Shown: piece after piece, positions 1 to 12,575 of the stretch | How the letters are laid out: the number at the start of each line of letters is the position of its first letter | Position numbering within the stretch: position 1 is the stretch's first letter | From: Maratus speciosus | Lineage: Eukaryota > Arthropoda > Arachnida > Araneae > Salticidae | Direction: 5' to 3' | DNA: 64,000 nt | NCBI GenBank assembly: GCA_963932465.1 | Contig: OZ010791.1 | Location: 157,908,012 to 157,972,011, forward strand | Notes under the pieces: model-generated | What the model was told of the DNA's origin: nothing | What the model saw: the letters and a program-made list of their open reading frames with translations, nothing else | The model's database searches: none | Made by a program: the position numbers and the translations under genes

Positions 1-419
1 TAAATTTTTGTGGTGTAAATTCAAAATTTCTAAAAAAATAAAAAATCTGCCAGATACGGCAACACTGGTGGCTAGTGACATACATCCGCTAACAGCGCCA
101 GAGTGCAAGGGGTTAAATATGAACTACTTTTATTGTCAGTACCGAATTAAGTTCATCATAGACAGATTAGTATAAGATAAAAAAAAAGAGTTATACAGAA
201 TAGCAATATTTGATATTATTTAGGCTTTATATCTCTTTAAACTTTTATGGTATACCCATTCATACTTTTCTAGTATATACAGCTATACCCAACATTACGT
301 TGTATAGTTTTTTACAAAGTCTTCTTATTCTTTTAGCAACATTTTTTTAATAATACAGTTAATAATTCACATATTTATTGTACGGAACCCTCTGAGCACA
401 AGTAATACTCACACTTGAA
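1..419. other. AT-rich DNA, possible right end of a TTAA element
   Basis: No gene is visible. A GGGG run at 109-112 is followed directly by TTAA (113-116). Read in reverse this gives TTAACCCCTTGCACTC, which resembles the ends of the TTAA-flanked element at 7536-7726. The partner end would lie outside the window, so this is only a hint. Confidence 0.25.
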
Positions 420-1400
420 CGTTTATTTTTTAATCTTCTAAGCATCGTACAATTTCAATTTTTACACAGGTGAATAAGGTAAAAAAGTTTTTCAAATGCA
501 AATTGTTTGAAAATTACACCTCATTCTACTGATTTTGCATGGTTTTTAAACTTTTTTTTCTTTTAAAGATTAATTTTTTTTTATAGATTTGTCCTAACGC
601 ATGTAGTCCAATTACAAAATATTTTCCCGTTTTTCACTTAAAGTAATATAAATAGTCCAGCAGTTGTTTCCGAGTAATTGTTCCCATAACGAAGTTAAAT
701 CTTCATCAACAAATAAATAAAACAATCTATATAAAACACAAATTTAACAGACACGTAATCGAACTATGCGCTTAAATCACTTGAATTATCAGAATCAAAA
801 AGGCTCTTGAAAGTTGCAAAATCTTTGACGCTTACTCCTGCTTCTTAACTCCTGTCATGAGGCTAATACGAAAGCATCTGTTTTAATAAATTTCAATAAA
901 TTTCTCCTTCTTTATTAGAAAAGCATACAGCCTGAGAAAATTAACGCGTGCTATCCTGTTTAAACCCTTGACTTAATCTACAGCCTTGCTTTCAGCTATA
1001 ATTTCCTCAACAATGCGTTTTCCCTTCAAAGTAATCATCGAGATGATAGCGCTTATACAAAGGGAACTAAAAATTATTACGGCATGAAACACGTCCTTTG
1101 CATATTAATCATATATTATGCATTGGTTATAAATTATGGTGAATTCTGAGTTTAAGCTTAAGTGCAGTTATAATATTTTGCCCTTAGTGCTAAATTTACA
1201 TTGATATAGCATTCATTTACGAAATAGTTATATGGATAGTTATATTACTTAGTAAATGAAAAAAACTTACATAAAAATAATAATTAAATTTCATATTCTA
1301 ATTTTTTTTTATGACTTTGGGAAAAAAGTCTTTTCAAGCGTTTACACTTAACATAAAATAATTACGAGTGTGAAAATTTTATAGCTCAAATTGATGCATA
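420..1400. repeat. Dispersed repeat family A, copy 1
   Basis: This stretch matches 2165-3110 over most of its length. Shared landmarks are a 'cttctaagcatc' type start, TTTCAGCTATAATTTCCTCA, a 'gatagcgcttata' segment, ATTATTACGGCATGAAAC and a 'gaattctgagtttaagc' segment. No open frame is conserved between copies, so it looks like an old non-coding interspersed repeat of unknown class. Confidence 0.6.
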
Positions 1401-1442
1401 ACAGAAGGTAGCAATAAAAAAAAAAATATGTCGCATTTTTCT

Positions 1443-1443
<1 letters not shown>

Positions 1444-1485
<42 letters not shown>
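1444..1485. repeat. Poly(A) tract, 42 nt
   Basis: A run of 42 adenines. It could be the tail of a retroposed sequence or a simple slippage tract. No target-site duplication was recognised around it. Confidence 0.9.
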
Positions 1486-1486
<1 letters not shown>

Positions 1487-1779
1487 AGTTATGTATAGAT
1501 AAAGGCGTTATGAGGAAATCTACCATATGATTAATCTAAAATAATAAGATTCTAATTGTTCTTTAATCACCTAACTGTTTTGCCCGTACTGAGTTCGGGC
1601 AAGAAAAGTTAACTTGCTTCGTCACTAAATGCTTTTTGACACCACTTATTTTTATCTGTAATCTTCGGTTCATTCATTGGTAGACTTTTCTCGATTATTT
1701 AAGGCAAATATTTTTGTACTTAAAAAGTGGTGTTGTCTCCCTGTTTTTAGTTTATAGTGTCAAAAAAAAAAAAAAAATA

Positions 1780-1859
1780 CAATTTAACAAATTACAACGA
1801 TCATTTGGAAAAAAAAATGCAATTTAACAAATTACAATAACCATTTGGAAAATGATTTT
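1780..1859. repeat. 40 bp tandem duplication
   Basis: Two copies of a 40 bp unit beginning CAATTTAACAAATTACAA and ending in an A-run after CATTTGGAAAA, with only a few substitutions. It lies just after an A-rich run. Confidence 0.7.
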
Positions 1860-1899
1860 TTCAAAGACTAAAATTTGAGACATAAAAAATTGCACGGAG

Positions 1900-2165
1900 T
1901 TGATCATATGTTACGTACGACATAGATTACATTTTTCGGTACTGTAAATTTTTTAACTTCTGCGGAGCTGGTCATTCATTACGTACGCCATGGATTAAAC
2001 ATTAATATTCCTGGACCAATTTTAAATGAAATTTCATACATTACGTGCGCCATGGATTACATTTTTCGGTACTGTAAATTTTTAAACTTCTACGGAGCTG
2101 GTCATACATTACGTACGCCATAGATTAAACATTAATATTCCTGGACCAATTTTAAATGAAATTTC
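1900..2165. repeat. 130 bp tandem repeat, two copies
   Basis: The segment containing GATTACATTTTTCGGTACTG recurs at 1925 and 2055, giving a 130 bp period. Each unit also holds 'cattacgtacgccat' and ATTCCTGGACCAATTTTAAA. The copies are close in sequence, so the duplication is fairly recent. It directly precedes family A copy 2. Confidence 0.8.
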
Positions 2166-3110
2166 ATTCTTAAACTTCTAAACATCCCACAATATTACTT
2201 TTTACATCGTCGTATAGAAAAAAAAATGCATTTTTAATTGCAATTTGTTTGAAAGCTGGATCTCAATTTGTTTCTGAGTTATTAATTTTTTTTTTTGTAG
2301 TTTTTATTTCTTTTTTGTCATAGTGGCAACAGAAGTATCCATCTCTGTTGAAAGTAAAGGTAAAATACAGATTACTGTATAGACCAATCAGAAAACGAAT
2401 AAAATGCGGATTCAACTAATAAAAAGCTTCAGATATGTTTTTGATTTCCTACCCTGACGAGGACAATAACCATTTTTCCAAATGGTTAATAAACAAATGC
2501 ATTTCATAAAAAAATAATCTCAAATTTAAAAGTTTTGTTATTTATTGGAATTAGAGGTGTAATTTATTATCCATTCTTTACAATAATACTTACAGTCTCT
2601 GAGAATTAATACGAGTTCTTCGGTGCCAAAATTCGTTTTAAATTATAGTTTTACTTCCAGCTATAATTTCCTCAGTTATGCATTTTCTCTTCAAAGCAAT
2701 CATGCAGGTGATAGCGCTTATATAAAGGGAATTGAAAATTATTACGGCATGAAACATGTGCTTTATCATGACTTATATATTATGCATTGGTCATAAAAAT
2801 TATGGTGAATTCTGAGTTTAAGCTTAAGTGTAGTTATAATATTTTGCATTTAGTGCTAAATTCTCGTTGATAAAGCATGAATTTATGAAATAATCGTATG
2901 ACTAGATATATGACTCACTAACTGAAATAATACATAATATTTAAATAATTTAATTTCATATTCATTTTTTAATGAAATTAGAAAATGTCTTTTCAAGCAT
3001 TCACACTTAACATAAAGTAAATACTTGCTCGAAAGTTTTATAGTTGAAACTGAAATATAATTGATGATACGAGTGAAAAAGTTAGTTTTTACGCGTTTTT
3101 CTCTATAATA
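2165..3110. repeat. Dispersed repeat family A, copy 2
   Basis: This matches copy 1 (420-1400), including the 'cagctataatttcctcag' segment, ATTATTACGGCATGAAAC and the 'gaattctgagtttaagcttaag' block. Its first 230 bp also match 42735-42965. Small indels and substitutions throughout indicate an old duplication. Confidence 0.6.
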
Positions 3111-4299
3111 GTTTTATTTTAGAGGTAAATGTATGAAAAGACAATCTATCATATGTTGAATCTAAAATATATAAATTATAATTATTCGTCAAAATGTAAG
3201 AGATTATTTTTTAATATTTAATATTTTTCTAATTTAAATTATTTAATAATTTAAATAATAATAATTTTTGGCATTTAATAATTAAGTGTTAATAAGTTTT
3301 CTTGAAACAATTTAGCACCACCTGTATTAACATTTAACAAGTGCTACTAACAAGAAAATAAATTTAAAAAATTTACAACGAAAACAGTTCCTTTTCTTCA
3401 TTGAAATTTAATACCTGTTACATAACATCTTCCACTAATGTCTTCAGTTATGATGGCATTTGATATTGTGGGTTGTAAGAATGATTAATTCTTTTCAATT
3501 AAATATATAAACTATTTTAATGCTGTTAATTTATGAAGTTTGTTTGTAAAACATGTTTATTGCACATGAAACTGTTTACTTGAAAAAAGATAACATTATA
3601 AAAGCATATATTCCAGGTTCAGAAAACTGATTAATACTTTCATTACGCATATAGCATCTTTACTATGCTAGCCATCCGAACACGTGAAGTGCATATGGTA
3701 TCAGTAAATAAGCATTTATATAAATTTAAAAAAGTTTTTTTTTTGCTGCCACTCATTTTCCGAATTGTTTCCGGGTACTTTTTATATTGTGTTAATAAAT
3801 TTTATCAAACTAGAATGTGGGTTTTTCGGAAGGTATCGATTCTCAAGTAAGATTTCCCCTGTTCAACAAACGTGTTTTACAAACAAACATGATAACTTAA
3901 CATCATTAAAATTCTTGCACGTATAAATTAAAATGATTAATTGCGAATTGGTAGCCTTCTAAAAAACGATATCCCGGTTTGAGAAAACTGATTAATACAC
4001 TATAAAAAACCCGGAAACATTTCCGAAAATCAGTCGCAGTAAAAGAAACTTAATCTCGAAAATATACTGGTTCCTGAGGTTTCTCAAGACAAAGAATGCT
4101 GTTCGGAATCGTGGGTAACTTGAAAGGAGTTATTGTACATTTTTGCATTGTTAATTGTTATTGTAGATTAATTGCAATTATATTAAAATTTCATAGATTA
4201 AGAAAAGTTTACCTTTTTCTTTTCTTTTTTTAATGTGCCTTTTTTTCAATGCCTTTTTCTTTTTTTTCAACAAGGTAAAAAAATGCGCATTGTAAAAAA
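3111..4299. other. AT-rich, no feature recognised
   Basis: No gene, RNA gene or clear repeat was found. A 61-codon open frame on the + strand (3665-3850) has no recognisable motif and begins in low-complexity DNA, so it is treated as chance. Confidence 0.5.
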
Positions 4300-4650
4300 A
4301 TAATTTAAAATTTAAAAGTTTTCTTCTGTGTAGGTCTTAGAGATGTAATTTAAGGGTCATTCTTTACAACAATGCCTACAGCTTCGGAAAATTAATACGC
4401 ATTCTTGAGTTTGAAACCTTGTTTCAGTCTATAACCTTACTTTCAGCTATAATTGCCCCAGTTATGCATTTTGCTGTCAAAGTAGTCTTCGAGATAATAG
4501 CCCTTACGAAAAGCGAACTCAAAATTATCACGGCATGAACCGCTGCTATTATCATGATTCATATCTAATGAATTGTTTATAAAGTCTTGAAAATCCAAAA
4601 TTTGAACTTAAACGTGGTTGTATATTTAAACCGTTGGTCTTAAATTAAAA
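4300..4650. repeat. Dispersed repeat family A, copy 3 (partial, most diverged)
   Basis: It shares with copy 2 the order 'aatttaaaagttttg', 'ttctttacaa..aatgcctacag', 'taatacg', 'ctttcagctataatt' and 'attatcacggcatgaa'. Only the second half of the family is present and identity is lower than between copies 1 and 2. Confidence 0.5.
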
Positions 4651-5829
4651 ATGATTGACACATCCCTTAATTTTAATAGAACTAATAACGTGAAATGTAT
4701 AAAAGGAAGAAAATAATTAACTATAGTATTTAAATAACATAGAGTGTTCCAAAAATAGCCAAGTAATTTTTTTAATTGGTGATTTTTTTCCTTAGAGAAG
4801 GGGAAAAAAGAAAAATCAGGGGCGTGTCTAATGCTCAAAAACATTTTATTCTATAAAATACTAAGAACATTCATAGTAAGTTTAAATATAAATATCCTTT
4901 TTACCATTTAATATCGTATAAAAGCCCAGATCGTCAATGAAACTGGCTTAGCGGGAATTCTAAAATCTAACTTTTTTTCAAATTTCCACTTGCTAAATTT
5001 AGAAAATGTTTAAGGGTATGCGTATTCCTTGCGTACCGCCAGGAAAAAAAAAAGCACTGGTTAGGATTTCTTAGAACTATTATACAAACTATTATATTAG
5101 CACTAAATATATAAAACAGGAATTATACTCAAGTTTATAAAAATATTTAACACCAGAATTTTATTTAAAATTATTTAAGTTTTTCATTTAATTTATTTCT
5201 GTGTGTATATTTGATTTATTTTATTCGAAGTACTCTCATTTGGTACAGGTCAAATTACCGTTTTTTGGTATATTTACCATTAAAACTTTTTTTCTATTTC
5301 TAATAAAGTGGACAAATATTCCGGTGGTAAAATTTAAGCCCTTAAAGTGACTTTAGGGGGGGGGGGGGAATACATACCTCCATGAACCCTACATAATACA
5401 AATGTGGTGATTAGGAAGAGTTGTTAACTTTAGGTGTAAAAAAATCGGTTTTTAATATGTTTTAAACCAAAAATTCTTACTTAAAAGTTTGGGCCTTCCT
5501 TCTTTTGATACCAAAACAACAGAAAGCTTAAAAGGAACTATACATTATGTATAAGAAAAACAAACAAACAAGTAAAAAAAAAAAAAAACATATCGCGTTC
5601 CTGTCCCCCATGTGGATATTTGGACTTATAATGCGATAATGCATTTTCTCTGCTTTTTAAAATGGAAATAAGAATAAAGAATTACTTAAGAATTAAAACC
5701 GTACATTGTTTAAATTAACAAATATTGAACCTACATTCCTAATTGAGCCCACCTTCCTAATGTCCACATTTGCTGTAGACTTGGTTAAGCAGGCCCATTT
5801 CAAACCCCCGGGAAACCAAATCCAATAGG
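4651..5829. other. AT-rich, no gene; G13 tract
   Basis: No gene or repeat was recognised. A run of 13 G lies at 5356-5368, one of about twelve long G/C runs in this AT-rich window. A poly(A) run is near 5578. Confidence 0.5.
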
Positions 5830-5831
5830 TA

Positions 5832-6389
5832 CGAGGACGGATTAATAAGTAATGCCTCATATGTCTTAAAAACTTTATTAATGAACATATAACAGCAGAA
5901 GTTATTATAAATCATAGCCTGAGCTGTCATCTACACAAAACTACCTTTCAACAGAGTCATAACACATTTGCATACATTTGCGCCATCGATTAACTCCAAG
6001 CATCAAAACCATTTTAGAAAAATTCAGTCTCGCTTTTAGCAAGGATTTGCTTTTTTTCAGGTTTTAGTAATTATTTCTTTGGCAGAGCCATACGAGATGT
6101 TCAATGCATCATTAACATTCTGAACTGTAATGCGTCTGTCTCCAAGAATCAATTCATTAGCATGTTTTCGATTTGCATCTGTGAATGATGTTGTCGAGTG
6201 GTCACTTCTCGGTTTATCTGCAGTTTCCGTTTCTCTGTTTCCAAATTTCTTCGCCCAAAGCCGCACGTTCATGATGTCCATTACAGCGTCTCCATAAACA
6301 TTCTTCAAGCCATTATGAATTTCATTAGTTGCACAACCTTCTTTTGTCAGAAATTCAATGGCGAATCTTTCTTTTAGCTTCAGATCCAT
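5832..6389 (-). pseudogene. Truncated mariner-like element (N-terminal helix-turn-helix plus C-terminal tail)
   Basis: On the minus strand a 110-codon open frame (6389 to 6057) starts MDLKLKERFAIEFLTKEG and continues with NVYGDAVMD and VRLWAKKF, the pattern of the Mos1-type helix-turn-helix DNA-binding half of mariner transposases. After its stop, another frame gives LGVNRWRKCMQ, like the C-terminal tail of the same family. The catalytic DDD domain between them is missing, so this is an internally deleted copy. The left terminus lies at 5832 (CGAGGACGGATTAATAAGTA) after a TA dinucleotide at 5830-5831. I could not find the matching right terminal repeat beyond 6400. It cannot encode an active transposase. 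Confidence 0.8.
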
Positions 6390-6569
6390 GGTTCTAATCA
6401 GACAATCTGAAAAAAAAAATGCTATACAAGTAGAGTATGTTTACCACTATAATATCATGCGTAGATAGTCCAGTAGCTGTGAAAGAAAAAAAAATGAGCA
6501 ATGGAGACATTACATTTTAGCTCACAGGCTAGCAAAGCCTGAGAGCTAACATGCCCACAGGTTCTGTAT

Positions 6570-7040
6570 GTACGTAACACGATAACTCTTGATAGAAATA
6601 TCCTTTTTGCCTTAAATTTTGTAAATAGGTTCATTCTGATAAGGCGCTTTCCTGGTTAGTTTTGGGGGTTCATTGATTAAGTATAAGGGAACAGGTGCTA
6701 ACCCCCCCCCCCTTAATTTAGATAAATGGGTTTTCCATGCAGAATTATCCGATTTGCTTCAAATTTGGTATGCTGGTTTATTCTGATAAGGCGTTTCCCT
6801 GATTAGATTTGGAGGTTCATTGGTTAAGTATAAAGGGGGAACCGGGGCTAACCCCCCCCCCACCCCCTTAATTTACATAAATTGGTTTCCATGCATTATT
6901 ATCCGATTTGCTTGAAATTTGGTATACCGGTTTATTCTGATAAGGCGCGCTTCCCTGATTTTGGAGGTTCATTGGTTAAGTATAAAGGGAGGAAATGGGG
7001 GAGCTAATCTCCCCCTCTTAATTCAGCTAAATGGGTTTTT
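6570..7040. repeat. About 150 bp tandem repeat, three units
   Basis: The phrase 'ttctgataaggcg' occurs near 6634, 6781 and 6933. Each unit also has 'ggttcattggttaagtata', a run of C before CTTAATTTA, and 'atccgatttgcttcaaatttggta'. C-runs of 11 (6702-6712) and 10 (6852-6861) sit at the same position in two units, so the homopolymer was copied with the unit or arose at a slippage-prone site. Confidence 0.8.
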
Positions 7041-7531
7041 TGTCGCTTTCATTGTTTTTCGAGGAGCATTATTCTTTGAAATAAGAGTATAATATACAAG
7101 TACTGTCAGCTCAATACCACCAGTTTAACTGGGCCCTTTTCTTTTTATTTACTCTTTCTTTTATTATTCACTCTTGTATATGCAAGATAGCATACACAGG
7201 GTACCCTTTTTTATCGTTGAACAATAGCAAATTACTAAACCGTTAGTTTTAAATGGCTAGTTCTAAATGCAAAAATTTTATTCTTTGTAGTGTGAAAAGC
7301 TGCTTAACTGCTTACATCAGTATCTTTAGAGATAGTTTTTTTTTTCTTAAAGTTACGAAATTATAAAAAGTTACGAAATTTAAATGTTTGTATTGCCCCT
7401 GGAACCTAAAAGTTATATTTAGAAAAGCTTTCTCCGAGTAAAATTCCATTCTTCTACAGCGAAAACCTACTGAGTTATTATAATTTCAATTTTATTAATT
7501 TTCCACTTTTATGGCACTAAATAATGCGTTT
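7041..7531. other. AT-rich, no feature recognised
   Basis: No gene or clear repeat was found; short A/T runs only. Confidence 0.5.
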
Positions 7532-7535
7532 TTAA

Positions 7536-7726
7536 CCCCTTGGCTCATAAGATCGTGCCTCATAAGATGATCATAATCCTTTATTATTCTCACCAGTTAT
7601 TTTTTATTGTAAATTTGCCTTATTTTATCAGATCCTTTTCTGGATTAAATTAGACAAAAAATTCTGTTTTGAAAAGCCAGTGAAGAAAGACTGAAAATTC
7701 TGTAAAAGACGCTCGTTGCGAAGGGG
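7536..7726. mobile_element. TTAA-flanked short element (piggyBac-like MITE)
   Basis: The segment is flanked by TTAA on both sides (7532-7535 and 7727-7730). It begins CCCCTTGGC and ends GCGAAGGGG, short inverted termini. TTAA duplication with C-rich ends is the signature of piggyBac-type transposition. At 191 bp it has no coding capacity. The TIR match is short (about 8-9 bp), so the class is inferred. Confidence 0.5.
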
Positions 7727-7730
7727 TTAA

Positions 7731-9629
7731 TGCCATAAATGCTGAAAATTCATAAGCATATTTTTTGTCGTACAAAAAACTAACAGTTTAAAAATTAGCT
7801 ATTAGCCAACAATAAAGAGAAACAAAAAGGCTAATAGTACATATAAAAGCATGCTAATATATCCGACTGTTTGTTTTCGGAAAGAAAAACCTTCCGCTTT
7901 TGCACATGCGTCAGGTGTGCTTTGGTTTTATCAAAATAGGGATATGCGGAGTTTCTTTAGTTGCGTTTGGCTGAGCGCCAATCTTAGTGACAACGAACGC
8001 CGAAGTAGAACTTCGGAAAATATCCATCTCAGCGCTAACACCCCTTTGGTTAGTATAATCGTCTTAGAGTGCTAGGCGCGGCTTTCAAAAACGAACAGTA
8101 AGTTGTTGTAGTTCTCCGTCCAAATTGTTTTATGATATTTTGCATATTATTAGAATATAATCATGATATTATTCAATGTATCGATGTCAATAAGAGATAA
8201 TTTAAATGTTATTTTAGTAATATACATATAATTCACTTTTCAGTATTAGCATATAGGAACCGATATATTAGCTTGGAGGCCTAGGGATGTGCACTTTTTT
8301 TGGAGTAATATCTTTTTATACTTACTAATTCTTTTATTAGATTTATTTTAAAGTTTGAGGGGACCTTTGAAAGTGGAGATACAGGGAATGAGCTCCAAAT
8401 GCCGTGCTGTAAATCAGTCCTCATATTAGCATTACTCTCATTACCTGGCGGGCACACAATAGTTTAAATTAGAATTTAGTTGCACGGCAGTGTAAAAGTT
8501 TGGGAACCTCTGCCGTAGCAGATATCTACTGAGTAGCGATCACTGGTATAAAATATCAGGTAACGAGATAACAATAATATTATTGGTATAAACAATATCA
8601 TTTTAACACTTAATTATTATTATGTTGACATTCTATATTCGAAATCTCAGCTAAATTCGTAGCTACTGAAAGTACTTATTGTACAGAGTTTAATTTTAAT
8701 CCCGAGATTGTTCATAATTTAATGACGAAAGATGATTAACGACAGGTGGTACTAGTTGTACTCCATGCAAAGATAATATTCAGTGCCATTGCTTTAGTAG
8801 AATTATCTCGCGATGGGAAGCGGAAATTCTGTTAAATTATGTCCGACAGAAAGACCGTTTATTTAATGAAGGATTTAAGTAATTCAGTAAATTCTTTGTG
8901 GATGCGTTTATTTGAATTATTCAATAATTTTATAAATGTATATATTTATAAATTTAGAAGTTAAATTGTTTCAAAAGTTTAAGTAAAATTCAAAAATCAT
9001 TTATTAAAAATTAATAACTCGAGTTGTATTGGAATTAGATAGTTTTCTTTTAACATTAAACGTATATTTGAGCGATCCGTTTATAAACACGATACCCAAA
9101 AATGGTACTTCTCAACATTAAACAAAAGTACTTTCCCCTCTACTCCGATGTTATTTCAGTTTTTATTCTCCAAAAGAGTTTCAGAACATTTTACACAAAA
9201 AAGAAGAAAATAGGGATGAAAAATGATGCATCATGCATAGATTAAGAAACACACTCTGATCACTATCAAAATACTGTTACGGTTTTGTTTTTCATATGAT
9301 TAAAAACCATAATAAAATACACAGTTTCGAAAACGCAAAATGTTGTTGAAAATCAGGCTTCAAGGCTTTTAATAAAGTATTTTTTACATGATTTCATCAT
9401 TTCATACTAAATCAAGGATGCTTTACAACTTTGTAATTGACTTTTTTCTCTTATCTCATACTGTTTTATCGTACAGTTCCTTACACATTTTAAAAAGAAA
9501 CTACCAAAAAATCATATTTCCTTATAACAATCCATTCATTAGAATTTAATTGTTTTTTACACGAACATGTGACGTTAAACAAAAAACATGAATTTTCATT
9601 TATAAAACGTGAATCTTAAATTCAGCGTA
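7731..9629. other. No recognised gene or element
   Basis: Mostly AT-rich. The part at 7850-8090 is richer in G+C and holds a 74-codon open frame with no recognisable domain, plus a small palindrome (CCGAAGTAGAACTTCGG, 8000-8016). Nothing here could be assigned. Confidence 0.4.
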
Positions 9630-10345
9630 TTTGTAGATACACTTTATTATTTTTAACTCAACCTTTTTATTTTTAACTCAATCATACTGATAGGTAACGA
9701 TATCATAAGAACTGAATTTTTCTAACTGTGTGAAAAAATTCATCGGCCTTGAGTCGAACCCAAGGTTTTTGACTTAAATTGCCAACGCTGTTCGTATAAT
9801 ACTGAGCTACCTGGTCCGACAACCGGCGAACACATTTGCCTCAGATAACCCTATTAGCATGTAGACAGCTCAACAGAATATACCTGAGGTACTAGAACTA
9901 TGTTAAATGATGGACATATAAATACGCATTATTATCTTTTAATTTAATCATATTGATAGGCAAAGATATCATACCAACTGAATCTTTTCAACTGGTTGAC
10001 TTTTCCAACTAAATGAACTGAATTTTTCCAACTGGGCATTTTTTTTCAATCATTTGGAAAATTTAGTTCATCTGATAACTTTACCAATACGTATGATTAA
10101 GTTAAAAATAATATTAAGTGCATTTACCTATTCATCATTTAATGGAGTTCTACTACTTGTGTTATATTCTTTTGAACTCGCTACATTTTCTCTTTTGAAC
10201 TTTCTACATTTTTTGACTCAGTTGGAAAAGTTCAGCTCGTATGATATCTTTACCAATCAGTATGATACAGCTAAAAATAATAAAGTGTATCTACGCATCC
10301 ATCTTCTAATTGAGTTACACCACCTGCTGTACACTGTAAACTAAA
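9630..10345. repeat. tRNA-Lys-like repeat cluster, copies in opposite orientations
   Basis: Units of the family seen at 17083-17780 occur here. The body motif (AGTTGGAAAA, then a 'tatgatatctttaccaatcagtatgat' type segment, then an AAAATAATAA run) is on the minus strand at about 9640-9730 and 9930-9990, and on the plus strand at about 10035-10200 and 10200-10345. One minus-strand copy carries the tRNA-like head. The plus copy at 10200 stops at TA (10330-10331), where the palindrome cluster begins. Confidence 0.65.
9742..9816 (-). tRNA. tRNA-Lys-like sequence (degenerate)
   Basis: On the minus strand the sequence reads CAGGTAGCTCAGT, an enlarged D-loop, GTTGGCAATTTAAGTCAA and then GGGTTCGACTC. 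It has the A-box, an anticodon arm with loop AATTTAA and a good B-box. The head matches 17696-17768. It is very probably a repeat-borne pseudo-tRNA, not a translating tRNA. Confidence 0.5.
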
Positions 10346-10560
10346 ATGTCTGAAATTCAGACACTTAAGTGTCTGAAACGTAGTGTTCAATTTTCAGACG
10401 TTTTAAAATGTCTGAAAATTTTCAGACACTTCTTGCGTCTGAATTTCAGACACTTAAGTGTCTGAAACAGCAGTGTTCGATTTTCAGACGTTTTAAAGTG
10501 TCTTAAAATTTTTAGACACTTCTTGCGTCTGAATTTCAGACATTTCAAATGTCTTAATTA
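10332..10560. repeat. Palindrome cluster 1 (AGACACTTAAGTGTCT family)
   Basis: Starting with CACTGTAAAC right after TA, this stretch holds two exact CAGACACTTAAGTGTCTG palindromes (10358-10375 and 10448-10465) plus several imperfect TGTCTGAAA/TTTCAGACA pairs, in a roughly 90 bp internal repeat. It can form several hairpins. The CACTG start next to TA matches the CAGTG-TA end of the related cluster at 16850-17081. Confidence 0.75.
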
Positions 10561-10653
10561 CGGCCATCTTTGTCCCGTTATTTTTTGTCAATATGAAGCC
10601 ATCTTTGACCACTTTTCTTTCTAAACTATATACGCAGCCATGTTTGACCACAT

Positions 10654-11251
10654 TGAATCATTTTTTACAAATGGGAATCATTTGTTACCATAAAGCAAAG
10701 CTGATTGCAGCGTGAGAAAACTGGGATATTTCTGTGCCCCCTGATTTTAGGGCACCCCAAATTGGGTATGAAATTTTCAAAAAGCTGATATTTTAAATAT
10801 GTTTTGACCTTGGGATGATTATAATCAGTATATTCACCTAAATATGTATTTACGTGATATCATATATGCCCTATGGCGTCAAAAATGTTAATTACTTTTA
10901 AAGACAACTTCAAATGAATTCTAGGCCAGAGACTTGGTATTTCTTCTCCCCCCCCCCCCACCGCCTTCATATACTGTTACAAAAAAAAAATTAAGCCTAT
11001 TCGATGTCATCAAATACATATTTGGACAAATATATCCTTTTCTTTAACCTAATAATGATCTAAAAGTACAAAATATTTATTAAAATACGTATAAGGTCAA
11101 AACAAATTTAAAATATCAGCTTTATGGAAATTTAATACCAAGTTTTGGGGCCCGTAAAGCAAAAGACCCATAGAAACAGCCCACTTTGTCCAAGCTGCAA
11201 TCAGCTCTGCTTTATGGTAACAAATTATTCCCATTTATAAAAAATGATTCA
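10654..11251. mobile_element. Foldback element, about 600 bp
   Basis: The left arm starts TGAATCATTTTTTACAAATG and the right arm, read in reverse, gives the same start with one mismatch. Both continue through 'tttgttaccataaagca', 'agctgattgcagc' and a distant 'gctgatattttaaat' block followed by 'gttttgacctt'. Arms extend at least 170 bp. A C12 tract (10948-10959) lies in the centre. There is no coding capacity; class unknown. Confidence 0.75.
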
Positions 11252-11254
11252 CCC

Positions 11255-12204
11255 CTTTCGGAATGAAACCCATCCTTGTTTTGTTGAACAATTTTCTTCC
11301 CATTTAAATTAGATATTTCCAGTGAATTAATTTTTTTGCATTTTCATATCTGTGTTAAATAAAATCTAACACTAGATTCCACAAAATTGGAAGTATATGA
11401 GATTCCAAAAAAAAAAAAAAAAAATGAGTAAGGAACTCTTACTTTTTTTTATGTCTCTTCGTTTTTATCATTATACTATTTATCATACAAATAAATACAT
11501 AAACATTTGATAACCGCATATCGGCGGCTAAGGCGATAGTAGTTATAGGATTCTGGATGGACAGCATGCCTATTTGACACTTTTTAAGCGATAAATAATA
11601 TAGTAAATATCACCGTACAAATCTATTTTCGATAGTCTTAAGTTTTTTTTAATTTTACGAAATTTACGAAGTTAATTTTAGTAATATGTGAAACTGCTCA
11701 AAAGATAAAGAAAATCCTTGATATAAAAAATTAACTCATTATCTCTGTCTGTTAAAATTCTCTGGTTAATTTATATTCTGCTGTATTGGGAAATAGGAAC
11801 AATAAATGAAATTGTATTTTAAAGCTTACTGTGTAAGTAACATTGACTTTTGGGTATGTTGCAGATGTGCAACACGATGATACTAAGGGTTAACCTTGTA
11901 GCATCTCAATGCAAGTTTATTATTTTATTTATATTTGGTCATAAAAACTTACTAAATTTAAATGAAACTAACATAACGTGCGTTGAGTTGCTACATTATC
12001 AAATACAAAACAAAATAATCCTAAAAATCCGACCCCCCCCCCCCCCGAACCTCACCAAAAAAAAAGGTCATTCTTTATTGTTATGGGTCTCTCTTCCTCT
12101 CCCCATATTAAATACATAAAAAGTAACTTGAGATTGAAGTCAAAAACATTTTCTTTCTGTTAACATGACGTTAAAAATAACTTACTTCGCTAGAAATTAA
12201 AAAA
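11255..12204. other. AT-rich, no gene; poly(A) and C14 tract
   Basis: Nothing recognisable as a gene. A poly(A) run lies near 11407 and a run of 14 C at 12033-12046. The open frame over the C-run translates as poly-proline and is an artefact. Confidence 0.5.
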
Positions 12205-12543
12205 AACAAATGATGATAATATAAAAATATATGTGCAGATCAAACATAATTATAAGAATATTTATATTTTCAAACCTCATTACCTTACCAAAATATTAAA
12301 TATCAGCACATTTTTTAAATAGGATTTTATTAAACTTGATTTTTTAAAATAATTTTTTAGCACAGATTGGAATAATTACGATGTTTTTTAGCATAGCTTG
12401 GATTAATTACAACGATTTATATTCCTTGTTTAAAGTATATTTTCAAGATGACTTTGTGGCTTGAAAATTAAATATGTTGTTGAGATGGAACACAGAAAAT
12501 CAAAGCAGATTTTGTACCTTTTAAGTAAACTTTCGGTAGAATT

Positions 12544-12575
<32 letters not shown>

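Noticed and set aside
11850..12119. An 89-codon open frame containing a poly-proline stretch.
   Set aside because: The prolines come from a C14 homopolymer; there is no other coding signal.
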